A DNA stretch of 64,000 nucleotides from Streptomyces monashensis (GTDB taxonomy: Bacteria; Actinomycetota; Actinomycetes; Streptomycetales; Streptomycetaceae). A model generated the notes under the pieces. That model saw only the letters and a list, made by a program, of their open reading frames with translations. It was not told the DNA's origin and did not search any database. This document shows positions 17,188-25,742 of the stretch, in pieces. Position 1 is the first letter of the stretch. The number at the start of each line of letters is the position of its first letter. The position numbers were made by a program, and so were the translations under genes. The stretch spans positions 1 through 64,000 of the forward strand of contig NZ_MLYO01000091.1 of NCBI RefSeq assembly GCF_001866665.1. The letters run 5' to 3'.

Positions 17188-18507
17188 TCACACCGGCCAG
17201 GACTCTTTCGGGTCATCCAGCCAGGCACGCTGACCATACGCGGTGGCTGTGAGTCCGAACCGGGTCACGTCGGGGGACCCCCGGTCCCGCCACCAGTGAT
17301 AGACGGTGGACACCTCGTCCCACAGACGGCGCGGGCCTGATTGCCAGACCTCCGCCTCCCGCTCCCCGTCCCTGAACATCACGCACGCCCAGGAGAGATC
17401 CGACAGGCTGTAGAACCACACGGGCCGTGCGCCGTCCCGCTTCTCCGCCACGGCTTGGCGACAGGCGGGTACCCGGAGGCCGAGGACGAACGGCAGAGCC
17501 GTGTACTGGCCGGTGACGAACTCTTCCTCGGTGACCCCGGTTGCGGTCCGGGCTGCTTCCTCCATGGGACTCGCCGAGAGGTAGTCCGTGTGATGGACCG
17601 TCGGGCCCCTCTGCGTGCGGAGCTTCATGAACTCCACAGACTGAGTGAAGGGGCCCGTGACACTCTCCCCCCTGGCTTCCAGGCGGACCACGGCGTCCGC
17701 GTTGCCGAAGTGGGTGCCCCACGGGGCGAGGATGATCCCCCCGGGCCGGATCTGTCTGACCCATGCGTCCGGGATATCCCGGACGCCGACAGTGGCCAGG
17801 ATGCGGTCGTACGGGGCCGAGTCGGGGTGGCCCTCGAACCCGTCGCCCACGACCACCTCCGGGTAGAGGCCATGCCGGCACAGCCGCTCACGGGCCGCCC
17901 CCGACACCGACCCGTCCACCTCGATGGTCGTCACATTGCCGGGCCCGAGTAGGTGGGTCAGTGCGCCGGCCGTCTCGCCGGTGCCTGTGCCCACATCCAG
18001 CACGCGCATTCCCCCGTCCACGCCCAGGTCCTGAAGGAGGGCATAGACCACGGTGGGCATGGATGAGGAGCTGGTGGACAGCTTCCCCGGGGCGGGGCCC
18101 TGGTGTGCGCCGTCGTCCCACTGGGTCACGATGGGAACGTTGCGGTCCGCCGCCGCGTACCAGGCGTCCGGGTCCTCCCGCTTGTCGACGGTCGTGCTCG
18201 CACGGGTCTCCAGGTCGTACGGCCACATCAGATCCGGCAGGAACGCGGCCCGGTCGACGGCCGCGAAGGTAGGCGCCCAGTCCGAGGACAGCGCGCCGGA
18301 TTCCATGAGGACCCGCCCCAGCTCTTTACCGCCGGGGCGGTCCGTACGCAGAACCTCGGGTGTCACTTGCGGTGCTTCCCGTCTCCCTCCGGCGAGGAAC
18401 CGTCGGGGCTCGGCGGGTCCTGCGGGGGCTGCCAGGGCTGGCTGGCTGGGGTGACCGTCACCCTCGCTCTCGCCGAGCTGGACGTGCAGTTCGATGCGTA
18501 CGTTCAT
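17188..18507 (-). CDS. Protein-L-isoaspartate O-methyltransferase-like enzyme
   Basis: SAM-dependent methyltransferase of 439 residues. An N-terminal extension of about 60 residues (MNVRIELHVQLGESEG...) precedes a PCMT-type catalytic region: LSTSSSSMPTVVYALLQDLG, then the SAM loop VLDVGTGTGETAG (171-177 core), GDGFEG, YDRILATVGVRDIP and PGGIILAPWG. A C-terminal region of about 170 residues follows. The layout resembles methyltransferases of peptide-maturation (graspetide/lanthipeptide) systems rather than the short housekeeping PCMT. AAGGAG lies 6 nt before ATG 18507. It is the last gene of a minus-strand trio. GC is visibly lower than in the surrounding kdp genes. The substrate is unknown; no ATP-grasp or lanthionine enzyme is beside it. 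Confidence 0.75.
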   Translation of the reverse strand: MNVRIELHVQLGESEGDGHPSQPALAAPAGPAEPRRFLAGGRREAPQVTPEVLRTDRPGGKELGRVLMESGALSSDWAPTFAAVDRAAFLPDLMWPYDLETRASTTVDKREDPDAWYAAADRNVPIVTQWDDGAHQGPAPGKLSTSSSSMPTVVYALLQDLGVDGGMRVLDVGTGTGETAGALTHLLGPGNVTTIEVDGSVSGAARERLCRHGLYPEVVVGDGFEGHPDSAPYDRILATVGVRDIPDAWVRQIRPGGIILAPWGTHFGNADAVVRLEARGESVTGPFTQSVEFMKLRTQRGPTVHHTDYLSASPMEEAARTATGVTEEEFVTGQYTALPFVLGLRVPACRQAVAEKRDGARPVWFYSLSDLSWACVMFRDGEREAEVWQSGPRRLWDEVSTVYHWWRDRGSPDVTRFGLTATAYGQRAWLDDPKESWPV

Positions 18508-18523
18508 CGCCCTCTCCTTCACT

Positions 18524-18931
18524 TCAGTTGGGTCCTGCCTGACTTCGGTGACCTCGACCCCTGGTCGCGTACGGCCCGTGGTCGTCGTCCTGCTCATCAC
18601 CCTCACAGTCGTCGGCGTCGCCCGGTCGTGACAGGCGGGCGCCTCTGCTGTCGGCGATACGCAACACATCGCCGAGGGACTGTGTAACTGCCCGCAGAGC
18701 CAGACGTACCGCGTACTGGCCCGCCTTGCAGTCGTCCAAGACGGCTTGGGCGCCCTTGAGGACGACAGCACCGTCGCGCAACTGGTCTGCCTCGATCCTG
18801 TCCGCGATCCGGGCCAGGGCACCGGGTTTGCCGTTGGTGGACAGGAAGCACGGCTTTCCGGTGTCGGTCTCCCACGGCAGCAGTCGCAAACGGGGAGACG
18901 GCGCGGGGAGGCTGTTCCGGTCGTAGCCCAT
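18524..18931 (-). CDS. Conserved hypothetical protein of the methyltransferase cassette
   Basis: A 135-residue soluble protein. The conserved-looking core reads LPWETDTGKPCFLSTNGKPG, then ADRIEADQLRDGAVVL and AGQYAVRLALRAVTQSLGDV. The C-terminal 35 residues are Asp/Arg-rich and probably disordered. Its ATG shares one base with the upstream stop (TGATG), and it ends 16 nt before the methyltransferase start, so all three genes appear coupled. I recall similar genes beside XRE regulators in Streptomyces but no function. Confidence 0.7.
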   Translation of the reverse strand: MGYDRNSLPAPSPRLRLLPWETDTGKPCFLSTNGKPGALARIADRIEADQLRDGAVVLKGAQAVLDDCKAGQYAVRLALRAVTQSLGDVLRIADSRGARLSRPGDADDCEGDEQDDDHGPYATRGRGHRSQAGPN

Positions 18932-19272
18932 CAGGTCGGCATCTCCACGCCGTGAATCCAGCGCGGGCCGATGTCGATTCCGTACGTTGCGAGCACCAGC
19001 GTCCGCCGCCGCGCTCGCTGTCGCCGTTTCTCCTCACACCGCTCGTGTGCGACGAGGTAGGGGCGGACAAGGCTGTTGTCCTCACCTCGCAGCATGGGGA
19101 TACGCGGGAGAGAAGCGGTCGACGGGTCCCGTGGCGGTGGCACGGAGCGTGAGGCGGGTGCCCGGCGGCGCCCCTGCGCGGGGAGCAATAGCCGCAGCAG
19201 CAGTCCGACAAGGCGAGCGGTGCTGTGAAACGGCCTGATGGAACGCCCTGCATATCGCTTCGGCTCAGTCAT
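18931..19272 (-). CDS. Arg-rich small protein, first gene of the cassette
   Basis: Up to 113 residues: a short hydrophobic run (LVGLLLRLLLP), a Pro/Arg-rich linker, then LRGEDNSLVRPYLVAHER, a strongly basic helix (EEKRRQRARRRT) and LATYGIDIGPRWIHGVEMPT. The C-terminal pattern LVRPY..AHE and GIDIGP.WIHGVE matches tiny Streptomyces proteins I recall. The start is uncertain: ATG 19272 has no clear ribosome-binding site, and ATG 19095 would give only 54 residues. The stop overlaps the next start (TGATG). The function is unknown; a membrane-associated or nucleic-acid-binding partner of the cassette is possible. Confidence 0.6.
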   Translation of the reverse strand: MTEPKRYAGRSIRPFHSTARLVGLLLRLLLPAQGRRRAPASRSVPPPRDPSTASLPRIPMLRGEDNSLVRPYLVAHERCEEKRRQRARRRTLVLATYGIDIGPRWIHGVEMPT

Positions 19273-19341
19273 GAAGGGGATCGTGCACTTCCCTGGTGGA
19301 CGTATCTCCGCATACCCGCGGACAGTTGGGCTTTCCGTGAC

Positions 19342-19347
19342 TAGGGT
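19342..19347 (+). promoter_or_regulatory. -10 hexamer (TAGGGT) for the XRE/PLD-like gene
   Basis: TAGGGT in the 107-bp divergent region of the cassette, 32 nt before the TTG start at 19380. GGGGG directly precedes the start. Confidence 0.35.
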
Positions 19348-19379
19348 CGAAGAAGGCCCAAACGTCTGCGTCATGGGGG

Positions 19380-20156
19380 TTGACTTTGAATACTGTTCTG
19401 CGGACGGCTTTGACCGAAGCGGGCTTGACACCGCGACAGCTGGCGTACCGGGTGGGGGTATCGCCGAAGCAAGTGGAACGATGGCTCGGGGACGCTGCGT
19501 TGACCCCGCACGCAAGGAACCGTGAGGACGCCGCGCGGGCGTTGGGAGTGGATGAAGAGATGCTGTGGCCACAGACCGTGAAGGATCGCATCAAGACCGG
19601 TACCGACCGCGAGATCATTCACAGCTACCCGTACCGTTCGGCCTGCCCCGGGGCCGTGTGGTCCGGACTCATCGACAGCGCCGAATCGGAGATCTTCCTC
19701 GCGGGCTACACCAACTACTTCTTCTGGACTCAGATCCCGCAGTTCCCCGAGACCCTGCGCCGGAAGGCCGAGGCGGGCGTGAGAGTGCGGTTCCTTCTCG
19801 GCGATCCGGAAGGGGAGGTGACACGACAGCGCGAAGCCATCGAAGACGTCGCGCTGAGCGTGTCCACGCGCATTCGGATCACGCTGGAGCACCTTGACCG
19901 GCTCGGGACTCCACCGGGTCTGGAGACGCGCTACAGCAGCGCCGAGGACGCCGTGAACCACGTGTCCCTGTCCGTGTTCCGCTTCGACGACGACGCACTC
20001 GTCACCCCTCACCTGGCCCGCCTGGTAGGACACGACTCCCCGCTTCTGCATCTGCGGCGACAGGGCGACGCGGGCATGTTCGCGCGGTTCGCGGAACACG
20101 CTGAAGAGCTGTGGAGCCGGGGCACTCCCGTAGGGGAAGAGGAGGGTAACGGCTAG
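19380..20156 (+). CDS. XRE-type HTH protein with phospholipase-D-like domain
   Basis: A 258-residue regulator starting at TTG. Residues 1-60 form a helix-turn-helix (LTEAGLTPRQLAYRVGVSPK, QVERWLGD, then a DAARALGVDEEMLWP segment typical of streptomycete XRE proteins). Residues about 80-250 form an alpha/beta domain beginning IIHSYPYRSACPGAVWSGLI and EIFLAGYTNYFFW, with HLARLVGHDSPLLHLRR near the end. These resemble the phospholipase-D-like half of such regulators, but no complete HxKxxxxD motif is visible, so it probably senses a ligand rather than hydrolysing one. It is divergent from the small-protein/methyltransferase operon and is its likely controller. GC is lower than average. Confidence 0.72.
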   Translation: MTLNTVLRTALTEAGLTPRQLAYRVGVSPKQVERWLGDAALTPHARNREDAARALGVDEEMLWPQTVKDRIKTGTDREIIHSYPYRSACPGAVWSGLIDSAESEIFLAGYTNYFFWTQIPQFPETLRRKAEAGVRVRFLLGDPEGEVTRQREAIEDVALSVSTRIRITLEHLDRLGTPPGLETRYSSAEDAVNHVSLSVFRFDDDALVTPHLARLVGHDSPLLHLRRQGDAGMFARFAEHAEELWSRGTPVGEEEGNG

Positions 20157-20283
20157 GCACGACGACGAGGACGACCCGGACGCTCCGGCCGCGAACAGCC
20201 TGGTTCCGGCCGCTTCCGCCGTCGTTGTCGCCGGACTGGCTCAGGGTCCCGCTCGGCGAGACACCTCGCTGACAGCCCTGCCC

Positions 20284-21072
20284 TCACCTCCGTACCGGCC
20301 CCGCCGTGTCCAGTGCCGCTCCCGTCTGGTCCGCCAGGGTCACCGCGACCAGGCGGGCCTGGAGCGGCGGTACCGCGCCCGGGCCGGGGGTGAGCATGAA
20401 GCGGCCCAGGTAGTGGCCGTTGCCGTAGGCGCGCAGTTCGATCTCGCCCGCCGGCCAGCCGGCGGTGTCGACGTCCCATGCCCGCCGGCCCACGCTCACG
20501 CTGCCGTCGGCGCACAGGCGCGGCGGCTGCCCGAGCAGGGTGCCGTACTCGAAGCGGCAGGCGGTGAGGCCCAGCAGCTCGGTGAGTTCACCGCGGACGT
20601 GGCCGACCACGGTCTCCGTCGAACCCGCCGACTTCGCCAGGTCGGCCGTGCGGTGGATGCGGGACAGATGGGCCTCGTCCGTGACCGTGACGACCTTCAA
20701 CCGTCGTGCGCGGGCGGCCAGTTGGGAGACGATCACGCCCACCGCCAGCAGCAGCACCGCCGTCGCCACATCACCCGACGCGGTGATGTCGAACGTCTCG
20801 TACGGCGGCGTCAGGAAGAAGTCGAACCAGGCCGCCGCCGACAACGCCGCGACCACGCCCGCCGTACGACTGCCCAGCGCGGACACCGCGACCACGGCCA
20901 CGACGAGCACGAGGGCGGCGTTCGCGTGCGGCAGGCTGGTACGGAAGGGGACGAGGGCCAGGGACACCAGGAGCGGTGCGGTCAGGCCGGCCGTCAGGGC
21001 CCAGCGGTCCCGTGGCGCCCAGGCCGACGGCGCCGTCACATGCGGCCTCCATGCGCCGATCACAGCACTCAT
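20284..21072 (-). CDS. DUF4118 membrane protein with GAF-like domain, partner of KdpD2
   Basis: A 262-residue protein with the four-helix DUF4118 segment otherwise found inside KdpD (about residues 22-120, including AAWFDFFLTPPYETFDIT), then a coil and a GAF-like domain (about 145-255). It has no kinase or HTH domain. It follows kdpD2 by 10 nt with GGAGG ahead of ATG 21072, so the two are made together. It looks like a detached copy of the KdpD membrane/GAF sensory part and may dimerise with KdpD2; this is inference. Confidence 0.75.
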   Translation of the reverse strand: MSAVIGAWRPHVTAPSAWAPRDRWALTAGLTAPLLVSLALVPFRTSLPHANAALVLVVAVVAVSALGSRTAGVVAALSAAAWFDFFLTPPYETFDITASGDVATAVLLLAVGVIVSQLAARARRLKVVTVTDEAHLSRIHRTADLAKSAGSTETVVGHVRGELTELLGLTACRFEYGTLLGQPPRLCADGSVSVGRRAWDVDTAGWPAGEIELRAYGNGHYLGRFMLTPGPGAVPPLQARLVAVTLADQTGAALDTAGPVRR

Positions 21073-21082
21073 CACGCGCCTC

Positions 21083-23584
21083 CTACGCTCTGTGCACGCT
21101 CTCTTCGGTCGGTGCGGCACCCATCGTGTGTGCCGCGAACGGCAGCGAGACCACCATCGTCAGCCCGCCGCCCGGGGTGTCCTCGGGGCTGAGGGTGCCG
21201 CTCATCGCCTCGGTCAGGCCGCGGGCGAGGGCGAGGCCCAGGCCGAGGCCGGTGGTGTTGTCGGTGTCGCCGAGCCGCTGGAACGGTTCGAAGACCCTTT
21301 CCCTGTCGTCCACCGGCAGTCCGGGCCCCCGGTCCACCACCCGCAGCTCCACCCGGCCCGCCAGCGCGCTCGCGGTGACCAGCACCTTCCGGCCGGGCGG
21401 GGTGTGCCGGGCGGCGTTGCCGACCAGGTTGGCGATCACCCGCTCCAGCAGCGGCGGGTCGGCCAGGACCGCGGGGATCGCCTCGACGTCGGCCACCTCG
21501 ACGTCCGGCACGTCCGCCAGGGCCTGCGGCAGCACCTCCTCCAGGGAGGTGGCCCGCAGGTTCAGGGTGAGCGCGCCCGCCTCCAGGCGGCTGAGGTCGA
21601 GCAGGTTCTCCACCAGGCGGTTCAGCTTGGCCATCGACTCGTCGGCGGTGGACAGGAGTTCCTCGCGGTCCTCCGCCGTGAAGGTCACGTCGCGGCTGCG
21701 CAGCGAGGTGACGGCGGCCCAGCCGGCGGCGAGCGGGGTGCGCAGGTCGTGGCCGACGGCCCGCAGCAGCGCCGTACGCAGCCGGTCGGCGGCCTTCACC
21801 GGCTCCACCTCGGCCGCCGCCTGCGCCAGCCGGGCCCGCTCCACGGCCGAGCCCACGTGCGCGGCGAACGCTGCCAGCACCCGCCGCTCGGAGGAGGAGA
21901 GGGTGCGGCCGTGCAGGGCGAGCCAGGCGCCGGGGCCGGCCGGTACCGCCGTCAACCCGGGTGCCGCGTCCGGGGGTTCGTCGACCAGGTCCGCCGAGTC
22001 CATCCCGAAGGTCTCGCGGGTGCGCTCGAGCAGGGCCGGGATGGTCGCCTCGCCGCGCACGATGCTGCCGGCCAGGGACGACATGGTCTCCGCCTCGGCC
22101 GTGGCCCGCGTGGAGCGGCGGGACAGCCGTAGGGAGCGGTCGACCACGGCGGCGACGGTGGCCGCCACGACCGCGAACACCGTCAGCGCCACCAGGGCGT
22201 TGGGATCGTCCAGGGTGAAGGCGCCGATGGGCGGGATGAACCAGTAGTTGAGCAGCAGGGACGCCGTGATCGAGGCGATGACCGCCGACGTCACGCCGCC
22301 TATGCAGGCCACCCCGACCACCGCGAGCAGGAACAGCAGGGCCTCGGACGTCAGGTTCAGCGTCCCCCGGAGCTGGGCGAGCAGGGCCGTGATCAGGACC
22401 GGCAGCACCAGTCCGGCGACCGGGCCCGCGATCAGCCGGGCCGTGGAGAGCGTACGGCGGCGGGACGGCAGCAGGGTGCCGAGGCCGGAGCGTTCGTGGG
22501 TGACGCGGTGGACGTCGATGTCCCCGGACAGCTCGGTGACCGTCTCGCCGGTGCCGGGGCCGGTCAGGAAGCGGGCCAGCCGGCCGCGTCTGCTGGTGCC
22601 GAGCACGAGCTGGGTGGCGTTCTCGGCGCGGGCGAACTCCACCAGGGCGGTGGCCACGTCGTCGCCGACGACCGAGTGGTAGCTGCCGCCCAGGTCCTCC
22701 ACGAGCCGGCGCTGCCGGGCCAGGGAGGCGTGCGAGACCCCGCCGGCCGCGAGCCCGTCGCTGCGGGCCACGTGGACGGCGAGCAGATCCCCGCCGGCCG
22801 ACCGGTCGGCGATGCGGGCGGCCCGCCGGACGAGCGTGTCGCCCTCCGGCCCGCCGGTCAGGGCCACGACGACCCGCTCCCGGGTCTCCCACACCCGGCC
22901 GATGCCGTGCTGCGACCGGTACTCCTGCAACGCCTCGTCCACCCGGTCGGCCGTCCACAGCAGCGCCAGCTGCCGCAACGCGGTCAGATTGCCGGGCCGG
23001 AAGTAGTTGGCGAGCGCGGCGTCGATCTTCTCCGGGGCGTAGATGTTGCCGTGCGCCATGCGCCGACGCAGCCCCTCGGGCGGAATGTCCACCAGCTCGA
23101 CCTGCCAAGCCCGCCGCACCACCTCGTCCGGCACGGTCTCGTGCTGCGGCACCCCGGTGATCTTCTCGACCACGTCGTTCAGGGACTCCAGATGCTGGAT
23201 GTTCAGCGCGGTGATCACGTCGATCCCGTAGTCGAGCAGGGTCTCGATGTCCTGCCAGCGCTTGGGATTGCGGCCGGCGCCGGGGATGTTGCTGTGCGCG
23301 AACTCGTCCACGATCGCCACCTGCGGACGCCGCCGGAGCACCGCGGCCAGGTCCATCTCCTCGAACTGCCCGCCCCGGTAGGAGCAGGACGCCCGGGGCA
23401 CGGCCGCCAGGCCGTCGAGCATGGCCTCGGTCCGCGGCCGCCCGTGGCACTCCGCGAACCCGATCACCACGTCCGCCCCGCGGGCGGCGCGGCGCCGTCC
23501 CTCGTCGAGCATGCGGTAGGTCTTGCCGACCCCCGGGGCCGCCCCGAGGTAGACCTTCAGTCGTCCGGGCCGTACGTCACTCAT
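21083..23584 (-). CDS. Second KdpD-type sensor histidine kinase
   Basis: An 833-residue KdpD paralogue. It carries the KdpD N-terminal domain with GAAPGVGKT near 13-21 and VDEFAHSNIPG, a Usp-like domain, four transmembrane helices with LLLNYWFIPPIGAFTLDDPN, a GAF-like region and HisKA with GHDLRTPLAAG (His612). Intact N (NLVGNAARHTPPG), G1 (DRGPGLP) and G2 (GLGLGLALARG) boxes follow. It should be catalytically competent. There is no response regulator beside it; a DUF4118/GAF protein follows instead. It may signal to the single KdpE at 8.7-9.4 kb or modulate KdpD1. It starts 100 bp from the array at 23683-23730, shared with the divergent antiporter. Confidence 0.88.
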   Translation of the reverse strand: MSDVRPGRLKVYLGAAPGVGKTYRMLDEGRRRAARGADVVIGFAECHGRPRTEAMLDGLAAVPRASCSYRGGQFEEMDLAAVLRRRPQVAIVDEFAHSNIPGAGRNPKRWQDIETLLDYGIDVITALNIQHLESLNDVVEKITGVPQHETVPDEVVRRAWQVELVDIPPEGLRRRMAHGNIYAPEKIDAALANYFRPGNLTALRQLALLWTADRVDEALQEYRSQHGIGRVWETRERVVVALTGGPEGDTLVRRAARIADRSAGGDLLAVHVARSDGLAAGGVSHASLARQRRLVEDLGGSYHSVVGDDVATALVEFARAENATQLVLGTSRRGRLARFLTGPGTGETVTELSGDIDVHRVTHERSGLGTLLPSRRRTLSTARLIAGPVAGLVLPVLITALLAQLRGTLNLTSEALLFLLAVVGVACIGGVTSAVIASITASLLLNYWFIPPIGAFTLDDPNALVALTVFAVVAATVAAVVDRSLRLSRRSTRATAEAETMSSLAGSIVRGEATIPALLERTRETFGMDSADLVDEPPDAAPGLTAVPAGPGAWLALHGRTLSSSERRVLAAFAAHVGSAVERARLAQAAAEVEPVKAADRLRTALLRAVGHDLRTPLAAGWAAVTSLRSRDVTFTAEDREELLSTADESMAKLNRLVENLLDLSRLEAGALTLNLRATSLEEVLPQALADVPDVEVADVEAIPAVLADPPLLERVIANLVGNAARHTPPGRKVLVTASALAGRVELRVVDRGPGLPVDDRERVFEPFQRLGDTDNTTGLGLGLALARGLTEAMSGTLSPEDTPGGGLTMVVSLPFAAHTMGAAPTEESVHRA

Positions 23585-23682
23585 CGCCGCCGACGCGCTC
23601 CGCTCACTGATCCGACTGTTCGACCGATTCGAAGGTTCCTCCCCCAAAGGAAGCCGCGTCGCCGGGCCGCCCGCGCGCCCGT

Positions 23683-23730
23683 TAGCGCTTCCTTGGCGGG
23701 TGCCCCGGGGACCTTGACACTGTCTTGATG
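23683..23730. promoter_or_regulatory. Degenerate four-part TGACG-like array between kdpD2 and antiporter
   Basis: Plus-strand half-sites TAGCG (23683), TGGCG (23694), TGACA (23715), TGATG (23726), each preceded by T, spacing 11, 21, 11. Degenerate in sequence but exact in geometry. TAGGGT at 23744-23749 is a likely -10 for the antiporter gene. Confidence 0.45.
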
Positions 23731-23831
23731 GGGCCCGGCCCGATAGGGTGACGTCAGGTGTGCCGGGAAGTCTGGTCGGCCGGGGGCCGGAGCGGCTTCC
23801 GCAATCCCCTTCCGCATCCCCGGGGGACGGC

Positions 23832-25430
23832 ATGCGCAGCGTCGGTACGGTTCTCGCCCTCGTGGTCCTCGCCACGCTGGTCGCCACCTTCGCGCGCCGC
23901 TGGCGCATCCCCGCCCCCTCGCTGCTGGTGGTCGCCGGTCTCGCCGTGGCCCTGCTGCCGGGCACCCCGCAGATCGCGATCAGCCCCCGGATCATCGGCC
24001 TCGTCGTGCTGCCCCCGCTGCTGTACGCGAGCGCCGAGGACATGCCCTGGCGGGAGCTGCGCGCGGTGTGGAAGCCGGTCGGGATCCTCGCCGTAGGGCT
24101 GGTCCTCGCCTCGGCGGCGGCCGTCGGCGCGGTCGCCGCGTACGTGACCCCGCTGTCCTGGCAGATGGCGTTCGTGCTGGGCGCGGTGCTGGCCAGCACC
24201 GACCCGGTGGCCGTCACCGCGCTGGGCCGCCGGCTCGCGCTGCCGCCGCGGGTGCAGGTCCTCGTGCAGGCGGAGAGCCTGTTCAACGACGCGACCTCGC
24301 TGGTGCTGGTCCGGGTGGCGGCGGGCATCGCCGTCGCCTCGGCCGCCGCCGACTGGGGCTCGGCGGGCGGCGAGTTCTTCCTGCTCGCGGGCGGCGGCAC
24401 GGTGATCGGCGCGGCGGTCGCCGGTGTGATCACCCTGATCCGGCGGCGCACCGAGGACCCGGTGCTGGAGACGGTGATCGCACTGGTCACCCCGTACGCC
24501 GCCTACCTCCTGGCCGAGGTCGCGCACACCTCGGGCGTGACGTCGTGCGTGGTCGCGGGCGTGGTCCTCGGCGGCCGCGGCGACCGCCTCACCAACGCCC
24601 GGATAAGGCTCCAACTGCACGCCGTCTACGGCACGGTGGTGTTCCTGCTGGAGAGCGTGGTGTTCAGCCTGATCGGGCTGGCCCTGCCCGCGCAGGTGCG
24701 GGCGCTGGCCCACGGCGACCGGGCCTGGCCGCTGTACGCCCTCGCGGTCGCCGCCACCCTGATCGCCGTACGGCTGCTGTGGCTCGCGCCGCTGTCGGCG
24801 GTCGTGCAGCGCAAGGGCGGGATCGGCCGCAGGACCCGCGGGACCAGCCGCCCGAACTGGCGGATCCCGGTGGTGCTGACCTGGGCCGGCACCCGGGGCG
24901 TGATGCCGCTGGCCGCCGCGCTGTCCGTCCCGGTGGCCATGAAGGACGGCACACCGCTCGACGGCCGCCCGCTGGTGCTGGTCCTGACCACGTCGGTCGT
25001 GGTCGTGACCCTGGTCGTGCAGGGCTTCACGCTGGCCCCGGTCGTGCGCGCCTCCGGCATCGCCCTGGAGCCCGCCCACACCGCCCGCGAGGAGGCCAGG
25101 GCCCGCTCCCACCTGGCCCACGCCGGTCTGGCCCGCCTGGAGGAGCTGGCCGAACTGGAGGTCGTCCCCGACGTCGTCCTGGACCGCCTGCGCCGCGGCC
25201 TCGCCGCCCGTCTGGAGGACGCCCGGGACCGGCTGGCCGAGAGCGGCGGCGCGGACGGCTCCGCCGTCGAATCGGCCGACCTGGTCTACCGCCAGCTGCG
25301 GCGCGACCTGATAGCGGTGGAGACGACGGAACTGCAGCGGCTGTACGACGCCCACACCATCAGCGACACCACCCGGCGCCGCCTCCAGCGGGCACTGGAC
25401 CTGGAGGAGGCCCGACTGACGGACGTCTGA
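23832..25430 (+). CDS. CPA1-family monovalent cation/proton antiporter
   Basis: A 532-residue Na+(K+)/H+ antiporter: about 12 transmembrane helices (1-415) and a cytosolic helical tail of about 115 residues. Family landmarks are LVVLPPLLYASAEDM, LGAVLASTDPVAVTALGRRL (ion-binding ND/TD-P loop), QAESLFNDATSLVLVRV (conserved FND) and TWAGTRGVMPLAAALSVP. ATG 23832 follows GGGGGA; an earlier in-frame start at 23748 would overlap the promoter. Placed between kdpD2 and the orphan kdpB, it is the likely K+/Na+ efflux arm of the locus. Ion preference cannot be told from sequence. Confidence 0.88.
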   Translation: MRSVGTVLALVVLATLVATFARRWRIPAPSLLVVAGLAVALLPGTPQIAISPRIIGLVVLPPLLYASAEDMPWRELRAVWKPVGILAVGLVLASAAAVGAVAAYVTPLSWQMAFVLGAVLASTDPVAVTALGRRLALPPRVQVLVQAESLFNDATSLVLVRVAAGIAVASAAADWGSAGGEFFLLAGGGTVIGAAVAGVITLIRRRTEDPVLETVIALVTPYAAYLLAEVAHTSGVTSCVVAGVVLGGRGDRLTNARIRLQLHAVYGTVVFLLESVVFSLIGLALPAQVRALAHGDRAWPLYALAVAATLIAVRLLWLAPLSAVVQRKGGIGRRTRGTSRPNWRIPVVLTWAGTRGVMPLAAALSVPVAMKDGTPLDGRPLVLVLTTSVVVVTLVVQGFTLAPVVRASGIALEPAHTAREEARARSHLAHAGLARLEELAELEVVPDVVLDRLRRGLAARLEDARDRLAESGGADGSAVESADLVYRQLRRDLIAVETTELQRLYDAHTISDTTRRRLQRALDLEEARLTDV

Positions 25431-25541
25431 CGGAACTCCCGTACCGCATCGGCCTGTTGCCGCGGATGCAGCCCCGGACCCGGTCCGGCCGTCCGCGAAC
25501 CCCCTCGCCGGTCCGGTCCGGGGCTGCGCCCGTCGACGATC

Positions 25542-25547
25542 AGTCTG
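25542..25547 (-). promoter_or_regulatory. Possible antisense -10 (CAGACT) paired with the 25578 array
   Basis: On the minus strand CAGACT begins exactly 30 nt after the proximal half-site of the 25578-25625 array, the geometry found at the other arrays. No minus-strand gene lies within reach, so transcription from here would run antisense into the antiporter 3' end. Confidence 0.25.
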
Positions 25548-25577
25548 CGACCGGATCCGGCCGGCCCCGGCCATCGT

Positions 25578-25625
25578 TGACGCTCCCCTGACGGCTCCTC
25601 AGCGTTGTTTGACGGCGCGTTGACG
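25578..25625. promoter_or_regulatory. Four-part perfect TGACG array upstream of orphan kdpB
   Basis: Four perfect TGACG half-sites at 25578, 25589, 25610 and 25621 (spacing 11, 21, 11), 117 bp before the orphan kdpB start. A good plus-strand -10, TAGATT, is at 25698-25703, further away than at the other arrays. Confidence 0.65.
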
Positions 25626-25742
25626 GAGCCGGCGGTGACGCCGTATGAGTGCCGCAAATTCCCCGCTGAGCAGGGCGGACCGGGCGGCGGGCGCGGTTAG
25701 ATTCGCTGCCTCTGCCCCCCTCCAGAAGGCACGAAGGTGTCC

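Noticed and set aside
17188..18822. 544-residue version of the methyltransferase
   Set aside because: Its extra 105 residues overlap the 135-residue gene in another frame; ATG 18507 has a proper ribosome-binding site.
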